Positions 1 to 9,809 of a DNA stretch of 60,806 bases are shown one piece after another. Both the position numbers and the translations under genes were made by a program. Numbering within the stretch: position 1 is the first letter of the stretch; the number at the start of each line of letters is the position of its first letter. Below the pieces are notes generated by a model, which was given only the letters and a program-made list of their open reading frames with translations, made no database searches and had not been told where the DNA came from. The DNA is from Gammaproteobacteria bacterium (lineage in GTDB: Bacteria > Pseudomonadota > Gammaproteobacteria > Steroidobacterales > GCA-2729495): positions 1 to 60,806 of the forward strand of contig JADZBS010000113.1 of assembly GCA_020851975.1 (NCBI GenBank), in the 5' to 3' direction.

Positions 1-543
1 CAGCTGCAGCAAGGCGCATTCCGGCAGGCGCGGGACGGCTTCGCTGCCCTTCTCGCGTCGAACGCCAGCACGATTCCCTTCCACACCGGGCTCGCCCAGG
101 CACAGATGGCCCTTGGCGACACGGCGGAAGCGTTTCGGACCTACGAGCGCGCCATGGCGCTGTTCCCTCGCAACGTACCTCTCACCGTTCACTACGCCGA
201 AGCACTCATGCAACACGGTCACCCCAGGGAGGCCCATCGCGTGCTGCTCGACCTGCTGAACGTGGTCCCGCCGACACCCGAGCAGGTGCGGTTGATCGCG
301 CTGGCAGCCAGCGCCGCGGGAGACACCGCCGATGCACACTACTACATGGCCGAGTATCACCTCATGAGTGGCGACCTGAAACTTGCCGCCGACGAATTGC
401 GCATTGCTCTCGGCATGCCTGGACTCGACAACGTCCAGCGGGCACGCTTCCGGTCGCGGCTCGCAGAGATCCAGGAGGTTCTCGACCGGCTGCAGGCCGA
501 ACGCCGGCTCCTGCCGACGGCAGGAAACCAGGGGGGACGTTGA
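1..543 (+). CDS. BepA/YfgC-like TPR protein, C-terminal part only
   Basis: The reading frame is open from the first base of the window to a TGA at 541-543, so only the C-terminal 180 residues are present. They read as helical TPR-like repeats (for example the segment AEAFRTYERAMALFP followed by AEALMQHGHPREAHRVLLDL), as in the C-terminal half of periplasmic M48 metalloprotease/chaperones of the BepA (YfgC) type, which help assemble or degrade outer-membrane proteins such as LptD. The peptidase domain with HExxH would lie upstream and cannot be checked. The stop overlaps the start region of mlaA, another outer-membrane maintenance gene, which suits this assignment. A generic TPR protein remains possible. 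Confidence 0.6.
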   Translation, partial: QLQQGAFRQARDGFAALLASNASTIPFHTGLAQAQMALGDTAEAFRTYERAMALFPRNVPLTVHYAEALMQHGHPREAHRVLLDLLNVVPPTPEQVRLIALAASAAGDTADAHYYMAEYHLMSGDLKLAADELRIALGMPGLDNVQRARFRSRLAEIQEVLDRLQAERRLLPTAGNQGGR

Positions 544-1295
544 CGGTGACACGGCAGGCGGCACGGTGCATGACGTGGCTCGTTCTCGGTGCGACCATGC
601 TGGTCGGCTGCGCGACGAGTGGACCACCGCGGGAAGAAGCCAACCCGGACCCATTGGAGCCCATGAACCGGGCCGTCTACCGCTTCAACGATGTCGCGGA
701 CCGCTACGTCGGCAAACCGGTCGCGCGCGGCTACGAGAAGGTCACCCCGGCCGTGGTACGTCAGGGCATCGGCAACTTTCTCGACAACCTGCGCTACCCG
801 ATCACGATCGTCAACGATCTTCTCCAGGGCAAGCTGCGTCAGGGCGGCGCCGACCTGGCCCGATTCGCGATCAACACCACGGTAGGCATCTTCGGCGTAT
901 TCGACCCGGCCACGGCCGCGGGATTGCGCGAGAACGACGAGGACTTCGGGCAGACGTTGGCCGTGTGGGGACTCGGCGAGGGTCCCTATCTCATGATACC
1001 GATCTTCGGGCCCTACACCGTCGGCAGCGCCATTGGCGATCTCGCCGGAACGCAAGTCTCGGTGCTGACACAGGGTCCCGAAGGGCGTGCGGCGATTGCC
1101 TTGTGGGCGCTGTACCTGGTCGACAAGCGCCAGAGGCTCCTCGACGTCGATGACGAGATCCAGAGCTCGTTCGACCCGTACCTGTTCATCCGCGACGCCT
1201 ACCTGCAGAACCGCAGGTACAAGATCCTCGATGGGAACATTCCCGAGGAGGATCTCTACCCGGAAGAAGACTTCGAAGACGACCCGGAATCCTGA
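540..1295 (+). CDS. mlaA: MlaA (VacJ) outer-membrane lipoprotein of phospholipid retrograde transport
   Basis: MlaA sits in the outer membrane with porins and removes mislocalised phospholipids from the outer leaflet, passing them to MlaC. The N-terminus is a lipoprotein signal ending in the lipobox LVGC (acylated Cys about residue 24). The MlaA/VacJ family core follows: DPLEPMNRAVYRFND, then FLDNLRYPITIVNDLLQG and the GPYLMIPIFGP block. Length (251 aa) is normal. The start is TTG at 540, overlapping the upstream stop, or GTG at 546, which is better spaced (9 nt) from the G-rich tract 531-536. The C-terminus is strongly acidic, and its last 40 nt overlap the convergent mlaB gene. Confidence 0.93.
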   Translation: MTVTRQAARCMTWLVLGATMLVGCATSGPPREEANPDPLEPMNRAVYRFNDVADRYVGKPVARGYEKVTPAVVRQGIGNFLDNLRYPITIVNDLLQGKLRQGGADLARFAINTTVGIFGVFDPATAAGLRENDEDFGQTLAVWGLGEGPYLMIPIFGPYTVGSAIGDLAGTQVSVLTQGPEGRAAIALWALYLVDKRQRLLDVDDEIQSSFDPYLFIRDAYLQNRRYKILDGNIPEEDLYPEEDFEDDPES

Positions 1296-1606
1296 ACGCC
1301 CGCCCCGATGCCGGCCGCAAGCAGTGCTTCGACCTCACTGATTCGCGCCAGGTCGAGCAACTTGCGCGGCGGGTTGAGGATTTCCAGGCGGCGGCCGGCT
1401 GCCTGCGCCACGCCTGCCCACTCGATCACCAGCGCCAGGCCCGCGCTGTCGACGTCGGTGACACCACCGAGATCGACTTGCGGATTGGCCGCCCCCGCCA
1501 CGGCTGCGCGGCTGGTCTCCCAGATGCCATGCACCGTGTCGAAACCGAGGTGGCCGGCAACGGCAAAGCCGCCGCCGGCGGCCGGGTCGAAGCTCAGCGT
1601 GCTCAC
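1256..1606 (-). CDS. mlaB: MlaB STAS-domain subunit of the Mla ABC transporter
   Basis: Small cytoplasmic STAS protein (116 aa) that binds the MlaF ATPase in the inner-membrane MlaFEDB complex. The sequence shows the STAS fold pattern, with the strand-loop QVDLGGVTDVDSAGLALV carrying the conserved D-S-A-G-L motif. It is the last gene of mlaFEDCB; its ATG overlaps the mlaC stop by 4 nt, implying coupled translation. The tail is Ser-rich (SGSSSKSSSG) and is encoded opposite the 3' end of mlaA. STAS proteins diverge strongly, so the name relies mainly on operon position. Confidence 0.88.
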   Translation of the reverse strand: MSTLSFDPAAGGGFAVAGHLGFDTVHGIWETSRAAVAGAANPQVDLGGVTDVDSAGLALVIEWAGVAQAAGRRLEILNPPRKLLDLARISEVEALLAAGIGAGVQDSGSSSKSSSG

Positions 1607-2268
1607 GAGCGGCTCTTGCCCGCCGGCGACGGACCGTCCGGGTCCTTGCGTCCGGCATCGATATCGGCCGTGTCACGTTCCAGGCGGCCGATCAGCGCAT
1701 CGAGTCCCTTGGCCGCGATCTCCGCGTTGAACTGGTTGCGGTAGTTCTGCACGTAGGAAACACCCTCGATGCGCACGTCATAGGCCTTCCAGCCTGCCGG
1801 GGTACTGCGCATGGCGTAGTTCACCGGCACCGTGCTGCCGTCGGACGTGCGCATCTCGGTCTCGACGACCGTGCGACCGTCAGTCGGCGGAGTCCGCGCC
1901 GGGAAGATTTTCACCTGGTTCTCGTCGAACTTCAGCACGGCTGACGCGTAACTGCGTAACAGGAAATTGTAGAACGCATCGACGAAGCGCCGGCGTTGCT
2001 CGGGAGTGGCGTTGCGCCAGCTCTTGCCGAGAACCAGGCGCCCGGCGTAGTCGGTGTCGAACTTCGGCAGCAACTCGCGGTCGATCAACGCATAGAGTTC
2101 ACGCTTGTTGGCTGTCAGCTCCGGCCGGCGATCGGCAATCTGCTGGGAAATCTGCCCGACCGTCGCTTGGACCACCGCCTGGGCAGTCTCCTCGGCTGTT
2201 GCCGTTGCGGCCAGCAGCGCCAGTACGACGCTAGCGACCAGCGCCTGGATCGGTCGCCTGTTCACCAT
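1603..2268 (-). CDS. mlaC: MlaC periplasmic phospholipid-binding shuttle
   Basis: Soluble periplasmic carrier that ferries phospholipid between MlaA at the outer membrane and MlaD at the inner membrane. The chosen ATG at 2268 gives a clean Sec signal (MVNRRPIQALVAS, then a hydrophobic core, ATATA/EE cleavage). The mature part matches the MlaC/Ttg2D family: LLPKFDTDYAGRLVLGKSWR, then RRRFVDAFYNFLLRSYA and a C-terminal VQNYRNQFNAEIAAKGLD. About 221 aa is normal. The gene overlaps the end of mlaD by 38 nt; an in-frame start further upstream would add 13 residues and spoil the signal peptide. Confidence 0.93.
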   Translation of the reverse strand: MVNRRPIQALVASVVLALLAATATAEETAQAVVQATVGQISQQIADRRPELTANKRELYALIDRELLPKFDTDYAGRLVLGKSWRNATPEQRRRFVDAFYNFLLRSYASAVLKFDENQVKIFPARTPPTDGRTVVETEMRTSDGSTVPVNYAMRSTPAGWKAYDVRIEGVSYVQNYRNQFNAEIAAKGLDALIGRLERDTADIDAGRKDPDGPSPAGKSRS

Positions 2269-2734
2269 CACCACCCTCCGTTCCAAACTTGAACAGCAGC
2301 TTGCCAATGACGTTCTCGAGCACGATCGCCGACTGCGTCAGGTCGATTCGACTGTTGGCACCCAGATAGGTTTCCGAGCCGCCCGGCCCGATGCCGACGT
2401 ACTTGCTGCCGAGCAGTCCCGCCGTGAGGATGCTGGCATCGGAATCGTCGGGAATACGGTTGAATTCCTCGCCGATGCGCATGGTGACCACCGCATTGAG
2501 TCCTTCGGGATCGAACTCGATCTTCTCCACCCGCCCGATCGTGACGCCAGCCATCGTGACCGGCGCCCTCTCCTTCAGGCCGGCGACATCTTCGAATCTG
2601 GCCGTGACCAGGTAGCCCTGGTCGTCGAGGTAGCTTTCCACGTTCGTGGTCTGCGTCGCCAGAAAAAAAAGCGCCGCAAAGCCGAGCAGGACGAACATTC
2701 CCGCGCCGAGTTCCCTTGCCGGTGTACTTTCCAT
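2231..2734 (-). CDS. mlaD: MlaD inner-membrane MCE-domain subunit
   Basis: Periplasmic MCE-domain subunit, anchored by one N-terminal membrane helix (residues about 8-24, GAGMFVLLGFAALFFLA), forming the hexameric lipid-conducting ring above MlaE. The MCE domain includes the diagnostic VTARFEDVAGLKERAPVTMAGV segment followed by IGRVEKIEFD and AGLLGSKYVGIGPGG. At 167 aa it is close to the usual 150-185. ATG at 2734 is the first Met giving the membrane anchor; an open frame continues further upstream but overlaps mlaE. Confidence 0.93.
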   Translation of the reverse strand: MESTPARELGAGMFVLLGFAALFFLATQTTNVESYLDDQGYLVTARFEDVAGLKERAPVTMAGVTIGRVEKIEFDPEGLNAVVTMRIGEEFNRIPDDSDASILTAGLLGSKYVGIGPGGSETYLGANSRIDLTQSAIVLENVIGKLLFKFGTEGGDGEQATDPGAGR

Positions 2735-2742
2735 CGTCGCCT

Positions 2743-3525
2743 CTACAGCAGAAATGCGGTAATCATGTAATCGAGAATCAACACGAGCACCGAAGTGACC
2801 ACCACGGTGCGCGTCGTGGCCAGCCCTACCCCTTCGGCCGTCCGCTCGGACGTGTAGCCCTCGAACACCGCCACCAGGCTGGCGGTGATGCCGAACACGA
2901 TGCTCTTCAGGACCCCTTCCCACACGTCGCCCGTCTCGACGTACTCCTGCATCTGGGACCAGAAGGCGCCATTGTCCACGCCCATGAGCTGCACGCCAAC
3001 GAAATAGGCCCCGAGGATGCCGACGCTGTTGAACACGGCCGTCAGCAGGGGTACGGAGACGACCCCACCGAGAAACCGCGGCACGGCAATGCGACCCATG
3101 GGGTCGATGGCCATGACCTCCATGGCCGAGAGCTGGTCCGTGGCCCGCATCAGGCCGATCTCGGCCGTCAGCGCGGTACCGGCCCGGCCGGCGAACAGCA
3201 GGGCCGTGACCACCGGCCCGAGTTCCTTGAGCAACGTCAGGGCGGCGCCGGCGCCCAGCAGATCCTCCTGGCGCAGGCGCGAGAAGGCATCGTAGCCCTG
3301 CAGGCCGATGACCATGCCGACGAAAAAGCCCGAGGTCATGATGATTACCAGCGACAGGACGCCGGCGTTGTGGACCTGCCGCCACACCAGCGCCGGCCGG
3401 CGCACGGCGTAAGGCATTGCGCGCAGCATGCCTGCCAGGAAATACATGACGGCACCGAGCTTGCGCACGCCGTCGCCGAGGCGGCGGACCACCTGACGCA
3501 ATGTGCCTCGACTACGCGCCGCCAT
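2743..3525 (-). CDS. mlaE: MlaE permease subunit of the Mla ABC transporter
   Basis: Integral inner-membrane permease of the MlaFEDB phospholipid transporter. It shows the MlaE family signature around LKELGPVVTALLFAGRAG and AEIGLMRATDQLSAM, with several hydrophobic helices between residues about 25 and 255. The ATG at 3525 is preceded at correct distance by a strong GGGAGGAG ribosome-binding site and gives 260 aa, the family norm; an upstream ATG would add 18 Arg/Ser-rich residues without that site. It overlaps the mlaF 3' end by 14 nt. Confidence 0.95.
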   Translation of the reverse strand: MAARSRGTLRQVVRRLGDGVRKLGAVMYFLAGMLRAMPYAVRRPALVWRQVHNAGVLSLVIIMTSGFFVGMVIGLQGYDAFSRLRQEDLLGAGAALTLLKELGPVVTALLFAGRAGTALTAEIGLMRATDQLSAMEVMAIDPMGRIAVPRFLGGVVSVPLLTAVFNSVGILGAYFVGVQLMGVDNGAFWSQMQEYVETGDVWEGVLKSIVFGITASLVAVFEGYTSERTAEGVGLATTRTVVVTSVLVLILDYMITAFLL

Positions 3526-4303
3526 CGAGCAACTCCTCCCGGTAGGGGCGCGCCGGGTAATGGAACGGGACCGGACCATCCGCCTCCCCGCTCATGAACT
3601 GGCGCACCAGGGGCGAGTCGGACTGCTGGAGTTCCACTGGCGTTCCGGCACCGATGATCTTGCCGCCCGAGACCACGTAGCAGTAGTCGGCAATGCGGCT
3701 GATTTCCTCGACGTCGTGGGAGACCACCACGCTCGTCACACCCAGCACGTCGTTGTTGGCCCGAATCAGGCGCAGCACCATGCCCATGGAAATCGGGTCG
3801 AGGCCCGAGAATGGCTCGTCGTAGAGCAGCAGGTCGGGGTCCAGCACCATGGCGCGTGCCAGAGCGACGCGCCGCGCCATGCCTCCAGACAACTCGGACG
3901 GCATCAACCGAGCCGCACCACGCAAACCGACGGTGTGCAGCTTGGTCAGCACCACCGTGCGCACGAGCCGCTCGGGCAACCGCGTGTGCTCGCGCAACGG
4001 GAACGCCACGTTCTCGAAGACGGTGTAGTCCGTGAGCAGGGCCGAATTCTGGAACAGCATGCCCATGCGCCGACGCAGGGCGAACAGCGCCGGGCGGGTC
4101 AGGGTCGCCACCTCCTGCCCATCGACGAGGATCCGACCCGCCGCTGGCCGGATCTGGCCGGTTATCAGCCGCAGGAGCGTGGTCTTGCCCGTGCCGCTGG
4201 GGCCCATGAATGCGGTGATTTTGCCGCGCGGCACCCGCAGAGACAGGCCGTCGAAAATCATCCGGCCTGCGATGGAATAACGCAGGCCATCCACTTCGAT
4301 CAT
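3512..4303 (-). CDS. mlaF: MlaF ATPase of the Mla ABC transporter
   Basis: Cytoplasmic ABC ATPase (263 aa) that drives lipid movement through MlaE/MlaD. Walker A GPSGTGKT lies near residue 34, the ABC signature LSGGMARR near 140 and Walker B LLLYDEPFSGLD near 160, followed by the H-loop SHDVEE. First gene of mlaFEDCB. No good Shine-Dalgarno is visible before the ATG. The 236 nt up to the divergent Rrf2-type gene should contain its promoter, which I cannot place with confidence. Confidence 0.95.
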   Translation of the reverse strand: MIEVDGLRYSIAGRMIFDGLSLRVPRGKITAFMGPSGTGKTTLLRLITGQIRPAAGRILVDGQEVATLTRPALFALRRRMGMLFQNSALLTDYTVFENVAFPLREHTRLPERLVRTVVLTKLHTVGLRGAARLMPSELSGGMARRVALARAMVLDPDLLLYDEPFSGLDPISMGMVLRLIRANNDVLGVTSVVVSHDVEEISRIADYCYVVSGGKIIGAGTPVELQQSDSPLVRQFMSGEADGPVPFHYPARPYREELLDGGA

Positions 4304-4482
4304 CGTGAACTATCGCCTTGCTGCTGCCCCGACCACCAGCCCGCAGGAGCCATCCCGCAGACGAACTGGCACCTCACCGGTACGGCATCCGGTATCCGCC
4401 GCCGACCACATGACGGCCTCCCTTCGAGGGACCGGCAGGATACCAGATCGGATGCGACAGCCGGCCATGACGGTGGTCTGGC

Positions 4483-4523
4483 TTGCCCGGAACCGCATTC
4501 CGGACTAATATGGTCCCATATGG
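4483..4523 (+). promoter_or_regulatory. Promoter with two dyads upstream of the Rrf2 regulator and suf operon
   Basis: A sigma70-type promoter can be read as -35 TTGCCC (4483-4488), a 17-nt spacer and -10 TAATAT (4506-4511). A perfect palindrome ATATGG-TC-CCATAT (4508-4521) covers the -10 and the expected start point, and a second perfect inverted repeat CCGGAA-CCGCA-TTCCGG (4487-4503) fills the spacer. ATATGG also occurs as a direct repeat 10 nt apart (4508-4513 and 4518-4523). The position is typical of a repressor operator; autoregulation by the Rrf2 protein encoded 17 nt downstream is inferred. Confidence 0.6.
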
Positions 4524-4539
4524 TTGACGGACTGCACCC

Positions 4540-5010
4540 ATGCTTCGCATCAGCCGCATCACCGACTACGGCACCATGATCCTCGTGCACCTCGTCGCGA
4601 GCAGCGGACAGGTCTGTTCGGCCAGCGATGTTGCAGCCGGTACGCGTGTCGCCCTCCCGACCGTGCAGAAGATTCTCAAATTGCTGACCCGCTCCGGCCT
4701 GGTGGTCTCCAGCCGCGGCGCCGAGGGCGGATATTCGCTCGGCAAGCCGGCCGACACGATCAGCGCTGCCGACATTCTCGACGTGCTCGATGGTCCAGTG
4801 GCAATCACCGAGTGCAGCCACAGCGACAGCCAGTGCGAGCTGGAATCGCATTGCCAGGTCGGCGGCTCCTGGCAGAAGATCAACAAGGCCATTCGCGTGG
4901 CTCTCGATGAGATCACGCTGGCCGATCTCGCGCGTCCGGCACGCGAACTCCCGGTGCAGGGACTGACACGCGGGATCACGCGCACGGTCCACCGCATCGA
5001 GCGCGAATGA
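4540..5010 (+). CDS. Rrf2-family Fe-S-responsive regulator of the SUF operon
   Basis: A 156-aa Rrf2-family winged-helix transcription factor related to IscR and to the SUF-associated regulators of gammaproteobacteria. The N-terminal helix-turn-helix includes [31 protein letters not shown] in spirit of the family (residues about 37-67). Three cysteines, C92, C99 and C105 (spaced C-x6-C-x5-C), are placed like the [2Fe-2S] ligands of IscR; C26 is extra. It is the first gene before sufB (19 nt gap), so it probably senses Fe-S supply and controls sufBCDSUT. No strong ribosome-binding site precedes the ATG, and the leader appears to be only about 20 nt. Confidence 0.9.
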   Translation: MLRISRITDYGTMILVHLVASSGQVCSASDVAAGTRVALPTVQKILKLLTRSGLVVSSRGAEGGYSLGKPADTISAADILDVLDGPVAITECSHSDSQCELESHCQVGGSWQKINKAIRVALDEITLADLARPARELPVQGLTRGITRTVHRIERE

Positions 5011-5029
5011 TGCCGGGGAGCTACGGGCC

Positions 5030-6475
5030 ATGAGCAGCGCAGGCAACATCGAAGATCTGGTGGGCCGCAAGTATCGGCATGGATTCGTGACGGACATCGA
5101 ATCCGATACCGTGCCGCCCGGACTTGACGAAGACGTGATCCGCCTGATTTCGCGCAAGAAGCAGGAACCCCGGTTTCTGCTCGACTGGCGCCTGAAGGCC
5201 TTCCGCTACTGGATCACGCAGCGCGAGCCGCGCTGGGCGAAGGTTCACCACCCACCGATCGACTACCAGGGCATCTCCTACTACTCGGCACCGAAGCCGG
5301 CCGGGGCCGGATTGAAAAACATCGACGAAGTCGACCCGAAGCTGCTCGAGACCTACGAAAAGCTGGGAATTCCACTTCACGAGCGCGCCCGCCTCGCAGG
5401 GGTCGCGGTGGATGCGGTCTTTGACAGCGTCTCGGTGGCCACCACCTTCAAGGACAAGCTGTCTGCCGCAGGCGTCATCTTCTGTCCGTTCTCCGAAGCG
5501 GTGCGCGAACACCCGGCGCTCGTGGAGCGGTATCTGGGCAGTGTGGTGCCCCATCGCGACAATTTCTTCGCGGCCCTCAACTCGGCCGTGTTCAGCGACG
5601 GCTCGTTCGTCTACGTGCCGAAGGGTGTACGTTGCCCGATGGAGCTGTCGACGTACTTCCGCATCAATGCAGCCAAGACCGGTCAATTCGAGCGCACCCT
5701 GATCGTGGCCGACGAGGGCTCGTACGTGAGTTACCTCGAGGGCTGCACGGCCCCGCAACGCGACGAAAATCAGCTGCATGCGGCCGTGGTGGAGCTGGTC
5801 GCCCTGCGCGATGCCGAGATCAAGTACTCCACCGTGCAGAACTGGTATCCCGGAGACGAGCAGGGACGCGGCGGCATCTACAACTTCGTCACCAAGCGCG
5901 GCGATTGTCGCGGAGCCAACTCCCGGATTTCCTGGACGCAGGTCGAGGCCGGCTCGGCGATCACCTGGAAGTACCCGAGCTGCATCCTGCGTGGCGAGAA
6001 CTCGGTCGGCGAGTTCTACTCCGTAGCCGTCACCAACAACCTGCAGCAGGCCGACACCGGCACAAAGATGATCCACATCGGCCGCAATACGCGCAGCACC
6101 ATCGTCTCCAAGGGCATCTCGGCCGGTCGTGCCCAGCAGTCCTATCGCGGGCTGGTCAAGGTCTTCCCGACCGCCGAGGGTGCGCGCAACTACGCCCAGT
6201 GCGACTCGCTGCTGATCGGTCCGGACTGCGGCGCCCACACCTTTCCGTACATGGAGGTGCGCCATCCCTCGGCGGTGATCGAGCACGAGGCGACCACCTC
6301 GCGGATTTCCGATGACCAGCTGTTCTACTGCCGCCAGCGCGGCCTGTCGGCCGAGGATGCGGTCAACGTCATCGTCAATGGCTTCTGCAGGCAGGTGTTC
6401 CGCGAGTTGCCGATGGAGTTCGCCGTGGAGGCCCAGAACCTTCTCAATGTCAGCCTGGAGGGAGCCGTCGGCTGA
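5030..6475 (+). CDS. sufB: SufB Fe-S scaffold subunit
   Basis: Core scaffold subunit of the SufBC2D complex, on which nascent clusters are built. The 481-aa protein carries the conserved C-terminal beta-helix core; the Cys in PDCGAHTFP (C400) and the EHE motif (E418-H419-E420, in [15 protein letters not shown]) match the cluster-assembly residues known from SufB. A GGGGAG ribosome-binding site precedes the ATG. It is followed by sufC after 23 nt. Confidence 0.97.
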   Translation: MSSAGNIEDLVGRKYRHGFVTDIESDTVPPGLDEDVIRLISRKKQEPRFLLDWRLKAFRYWITQREPRWAKVHHPPIDYQGISYYSAPKPAGAGLKNIDEVDPKLLETYEKLGIPLHERARLAGVAVDAVFDSVSVATTFKDKLSAAGVIFCPFSEAVREHPALVERYLGSVVPHRDNFFAALNSAVFSDGSFVYVPKGVRCPMELSTYFRINAAKTGQFERTLIVADEGSYVSYLEGCTAPQRDENQLHAAVVELVALRDAEIKYSTVQNWYPGDEQGRGGIYNFVTKRGDCRGANSRISWTQVEAGSAITWKYPSCILRGENSVGEFYSVAVTNNLQQADTGTKMIHIGRNTRSTIVSKGISAGRAQQSYRGLVKVFPTAEGARNYAQCDSLLIGPDCGAHTFPYMEVRHPSAVIEHEATTSRISDDQLFYCRQRGLSAEDAVNVIVNGFCRQVFRELPMEFAVEAQNLLNVSLEGAVG

Positions 6476-6498
6476 CGGCCCGGATCCGGAGAGAAATC

Positions 6499-7248
<750 letters not shown>

Positions 7249-7269
7249 GGAACGGTCCCGGCAGGAATC

Positions 7270-8556
7270 ATGGGCATGGACAACGACAATCTGAGCCGGG
7301 CCGTGGGCAGACTCGTGCCGGACGGCGACATGCCGGCCTGGCTGAAAACCCGGCGGATGCAGGCACTGGCAGAACTGTCGCAACATGGCCTGCCGACGAC
7401 GGCAGCCGAAGACTGGCGCTACACGGATCTCGCGCCAGTCATCGAGCGCATCACGACCGCGACCATGCCTCGCGGCAATGCCCGGGTGCCGCAGCTTCCC
7501 GGCATCGAAGCCGGCGCATGGGCCGTTTTCGTCGATGGGGTGTTCCGCGACGGGATGTCGACGCTGCGCGACCTTCCAGGTATCGCCTTTGGCGCCATCG
7601 GGCCGGATCTGCCAGGGGCCGGGGCACCTGCCGATGAAGAAGCGGATGGTCGCGACGGTCGCGGCGTGCAGGCACTCAAGACCGCATTGCTGCGCAACGG
7701 GATCGTCGTCGATGTCAAAGAGGGCGCCCGCCTTCAGGAGCCGCTGCACCTCGCATTCCTGCACACCGCTGGCAGCGTGGCGCAAAACCAGGTGACGATC
7801 AGGCTCGGTGCCGGCAGCGCCATCACGGTGGTCGAACATCATCTCGGCGATGAAGCTGCCGTGGCGACATCGACGACCACCCTGGTCTGCGGGCCACGCT
7901 CGCACCTGTCATTCATCAAGCTGCAGGGATATGGTGACAGCAGCTGTCACCTGGGAAGCCAGCACGTGACACTCGGCGCGGATGCTGCCGCCGGGCTGTT
8001 CCACCTCGATCTCGGTGCGCGCCTGGCGCGCAATGACCTGCAGGTCGAACTGCAGGAGCCGGGGGCCGAGGTCGACTGTCGCGGCCTGTTCTTCGCCGAT
8101 GAATCCCGTCACCTCGACAACCACACGCGCATCGATCACCGGGCAGTGCGCACACGCAGCCGCGAAACCTACCGCGGCATCATGGACGGCAACGGACGCG
8201 GGGTCTTCAATGGCCGGATCGTGGTGCACCCAGCCGCCGCCAGGGCCGATGCCCGCCTGACCAACCAGAACCTGCTGCTGTCGCCAGGCGCGGAGATCGA
8301 TACCAAGCCGGAGCTCGAGATCTACGCCGACGACGTGCGTTGCAGCCACGGGGCGACGACCGGCCAGCTCGACCGCGACGCGGTGTTCTACCTGCGTTCG
8401 CGAGGCATACCGGCCGACGAAGCCCGCCGGCTGCTGATCGCTTCCTTCACCCGCGAGATCCTGCGCCACCTGCCGGCCGCCGGGCTGGAGGACCAGATCG
8501 TCAGCCTGCTCGAGCCGCGCTTGCCCGGACTCGCGGCAGCGGGAGCCGGGCCATGA
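7270..8556 (+). CDS. sufD: SufD subunit of the SUF complex
   Basis: SufB paralogue (428 aa) forming the heterodimeric scaffold with SufB and needed for iron entry. The N-terminal segment TTAAEDWRYTDLAPVIER and the C-terminal DDVRCSHGATTGQLDRDAVFYLRSRGI are typical of SufD; the latter contains the conserved CSHGATxG that includes the metal-linked His. Start ATG at 7270 (a second in-frame ATG at 7276). The stop overlaps the sufS ATG (ATGA). Confidence 0.96.
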   Translation: MGMDNDNLSRAVGRLVPDGDMPAWLKTRRMQALAELSQHGLPTTAAEDWRYTDLAPVIERITTATMPRGNARVPQLPGIEAGAWAVFVDGVFRDGMSTLRDLPGIAFGAIGPDLPGAGAPADEEADGRDGRGVQALKTALLRNGIVVDVKEGARLQEPLHLAFLHTAGSVAQNQVTIRLGAGSAITVVEHHLGDEAAVATSTTTLVCGPRSHLSFIKLQGYGDSSCHLGSQHVTLGADAAAGLFHLDLGARLARNDLQVELQEPGAEVDCRGLFFADESRHLDNHTRIDHRAVRTRSRETYRGIMDGNGRGVFNGRIVVHPAAARADARLTNQNLLLSPGAEIDTKPELEIYADDVRCSHGATTGQLDRDAVFYLRSRGIPADEARRLLIASFTREILRHLPAAGLEDQIVSLLEPRLPGLAAAGAGP

Positions 8557-9809
8557 CGGGCATCGGCCAGCACCGCACCTGCCAGGAGCCCGTTCTGGAC
8601 GTGGAACGGATCCGGCGCGACTTCCCGATCCTGCAGCAGGACATCAACGGCCATCCGCTCGTCTACCTCGACAATGCGGCTTCCTACCAGCGTCCGCGGC
8701 AGGTCATCGAAGCCATCAGCCACTACTACGAGCGCGATCATGCCAATGTCCATCGTGGCGTACACACGCTGAGCCATCGGGCCACGGAGGCGCAGGAGCG
8801 CGGCCGCGAAGCTGCACGCCGCCTGTTGAATGCGCGCAGCACCCGCGAGATCATCTTCACCCGCGGCACCACCGAGGCGATCAACCTGGTGGCTGCGAGT
8901 CTCGGCCAGAGCCTGCACCCGGGCGACGAGATCCTGATCTCCCACCTGGAGCACCACTCGAACCTCGTGCCCTGGCAGCTAGTCTGCGAACGCACCGGCG
9001 CGCGCCTCGTCGTGGTGCCCATCGACGAGCGCGGCGAACTGCGGCTCGACGAATACCACCGCCTGCTCGGCACGCGAACGCGGCTGGTTGCGATGGCACA
9101 CGTCTCCAACGCACTCGGCACCGTCAATCCGGTGGAGGAAATAATCGCGACAGCCCGTGCCCACCGGGTTCCGGTGCTGATCGACGGCGCGCAGGCCATT
9201 GCCCACCAGGCCGTCGACGTGCAGGCGCTGGCCTGCGACTTCTATGCATTCTCCGGTCACAAGATGTGTGGGCCGACCGGCATCGGCATCCTCTATGGAC
9301 GCGAGGAATGGCTGGAGAAGCTGCCTCCGTACCAGGGCGGCGGCGACATGATCCTCAGCGTCAGCTTCAGCGGCACTGTCTACAACGACCTGCCGTACCG
9401 ATTCGAGGCGGGCACACCGCATGTCGCCGGAGCAGTCGGCCTCGCCGCGGCCATCGAGTACCTCGAGGATCTCGGCCTGGCGGGAATCGAGCGTCACGAG
9501 ACCCGTCTCCTCGCCTACGCCACGGAGGCGATCGCCGCATTGCCCGGCGTGCGCATCATCGGCGAGGCCAGGCGCAAGGCCGGAGTCCTGTCGTTCACGA
9601 TCGAGGGCATCCACCCGCATGATCTGGGTACCGTGCTCGACCACCAGGGCGTGGCCATTCGCACCGGACACCACTGCGCCATGCCGGTGATGGAGCACTT
9701 CGGCCTGGCCGGCACGGCACGGGCTTCGTTCGCGTTCTACAACACGGTGGCGGAGATAGACCGGCTCGTGGCTGGCATCGGCACCGCCATGCGGATGCTC
9801 GGCGCATGA
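8553..9809 (+). CDS. sufS: SufS cysteine desulfurase (type II)
   Basis: PLP enzyme (418 aa) that removes sulfur from L-cysteine and passes the persulfide to a SUF acceptor. The PLP lysine is K237 in AFSGHKMCGPTGIG, and the catalytic Cys is C375 in RTGHHCAMPVM, with the short active-site loop of type II desulfurases. These need a partner to accept sulfur, which here should be SufU encoded immediately downstream. The ATG overlaps the sufD stop by 4 nt, and its own stop overlaps the sufU ATG. An upstream open frame exists but lies within sufD. Confidence 0.96.
   Translation: MTGIGQHRTCQEPVLDVERIRRDFPILQQDINGHPLVYLDNAASYQRPRQVIEAISHYYERDHANVHRGVHTLSHRATEAQERGREAARRLLNARSTREIIFTRGTTEAINLVAASLGQSLHPGDEILISHLEHHSNLVPWQLVCERTGARLVVVPIDERGELRLDEYHRLLGTRTRLVAMAHVSNALGTVNPVEEIIATARAHRVPVLIDGAQAIAHQAVDVQALACDFYAFSGHKMCGPTGIGILYGREEWLEKLPPYQGGGDMILSVSFSGTVYNDLPYRFEAGTPHVAGAVGLAAAIEYLEDLGLAGIERHETRLLAYATEAIAALPGVRIIGEARRKAGVLSFTIEGIHPHDLGTVLDHQGVAIRTGHHCAMPVMEHFGLAGTARASFAFYNTVAEIDRLVAGIGTAMRMLGA

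Noticed and set aside
4304..4480. Small open frames in the mlaF-regulator gap as genes
   Set aside because: They overlap one another on both strands, lack ribosome-binding sites and have no recognisable features.
5021..6286. Long open frame (421 codons) on the minus strand opposite sufB
   Set aside because: Antisense frames stay open by chance in G+C-rich coding DNA; the translation has no domain, signal or ribosome-binding site, and sufB is certain.
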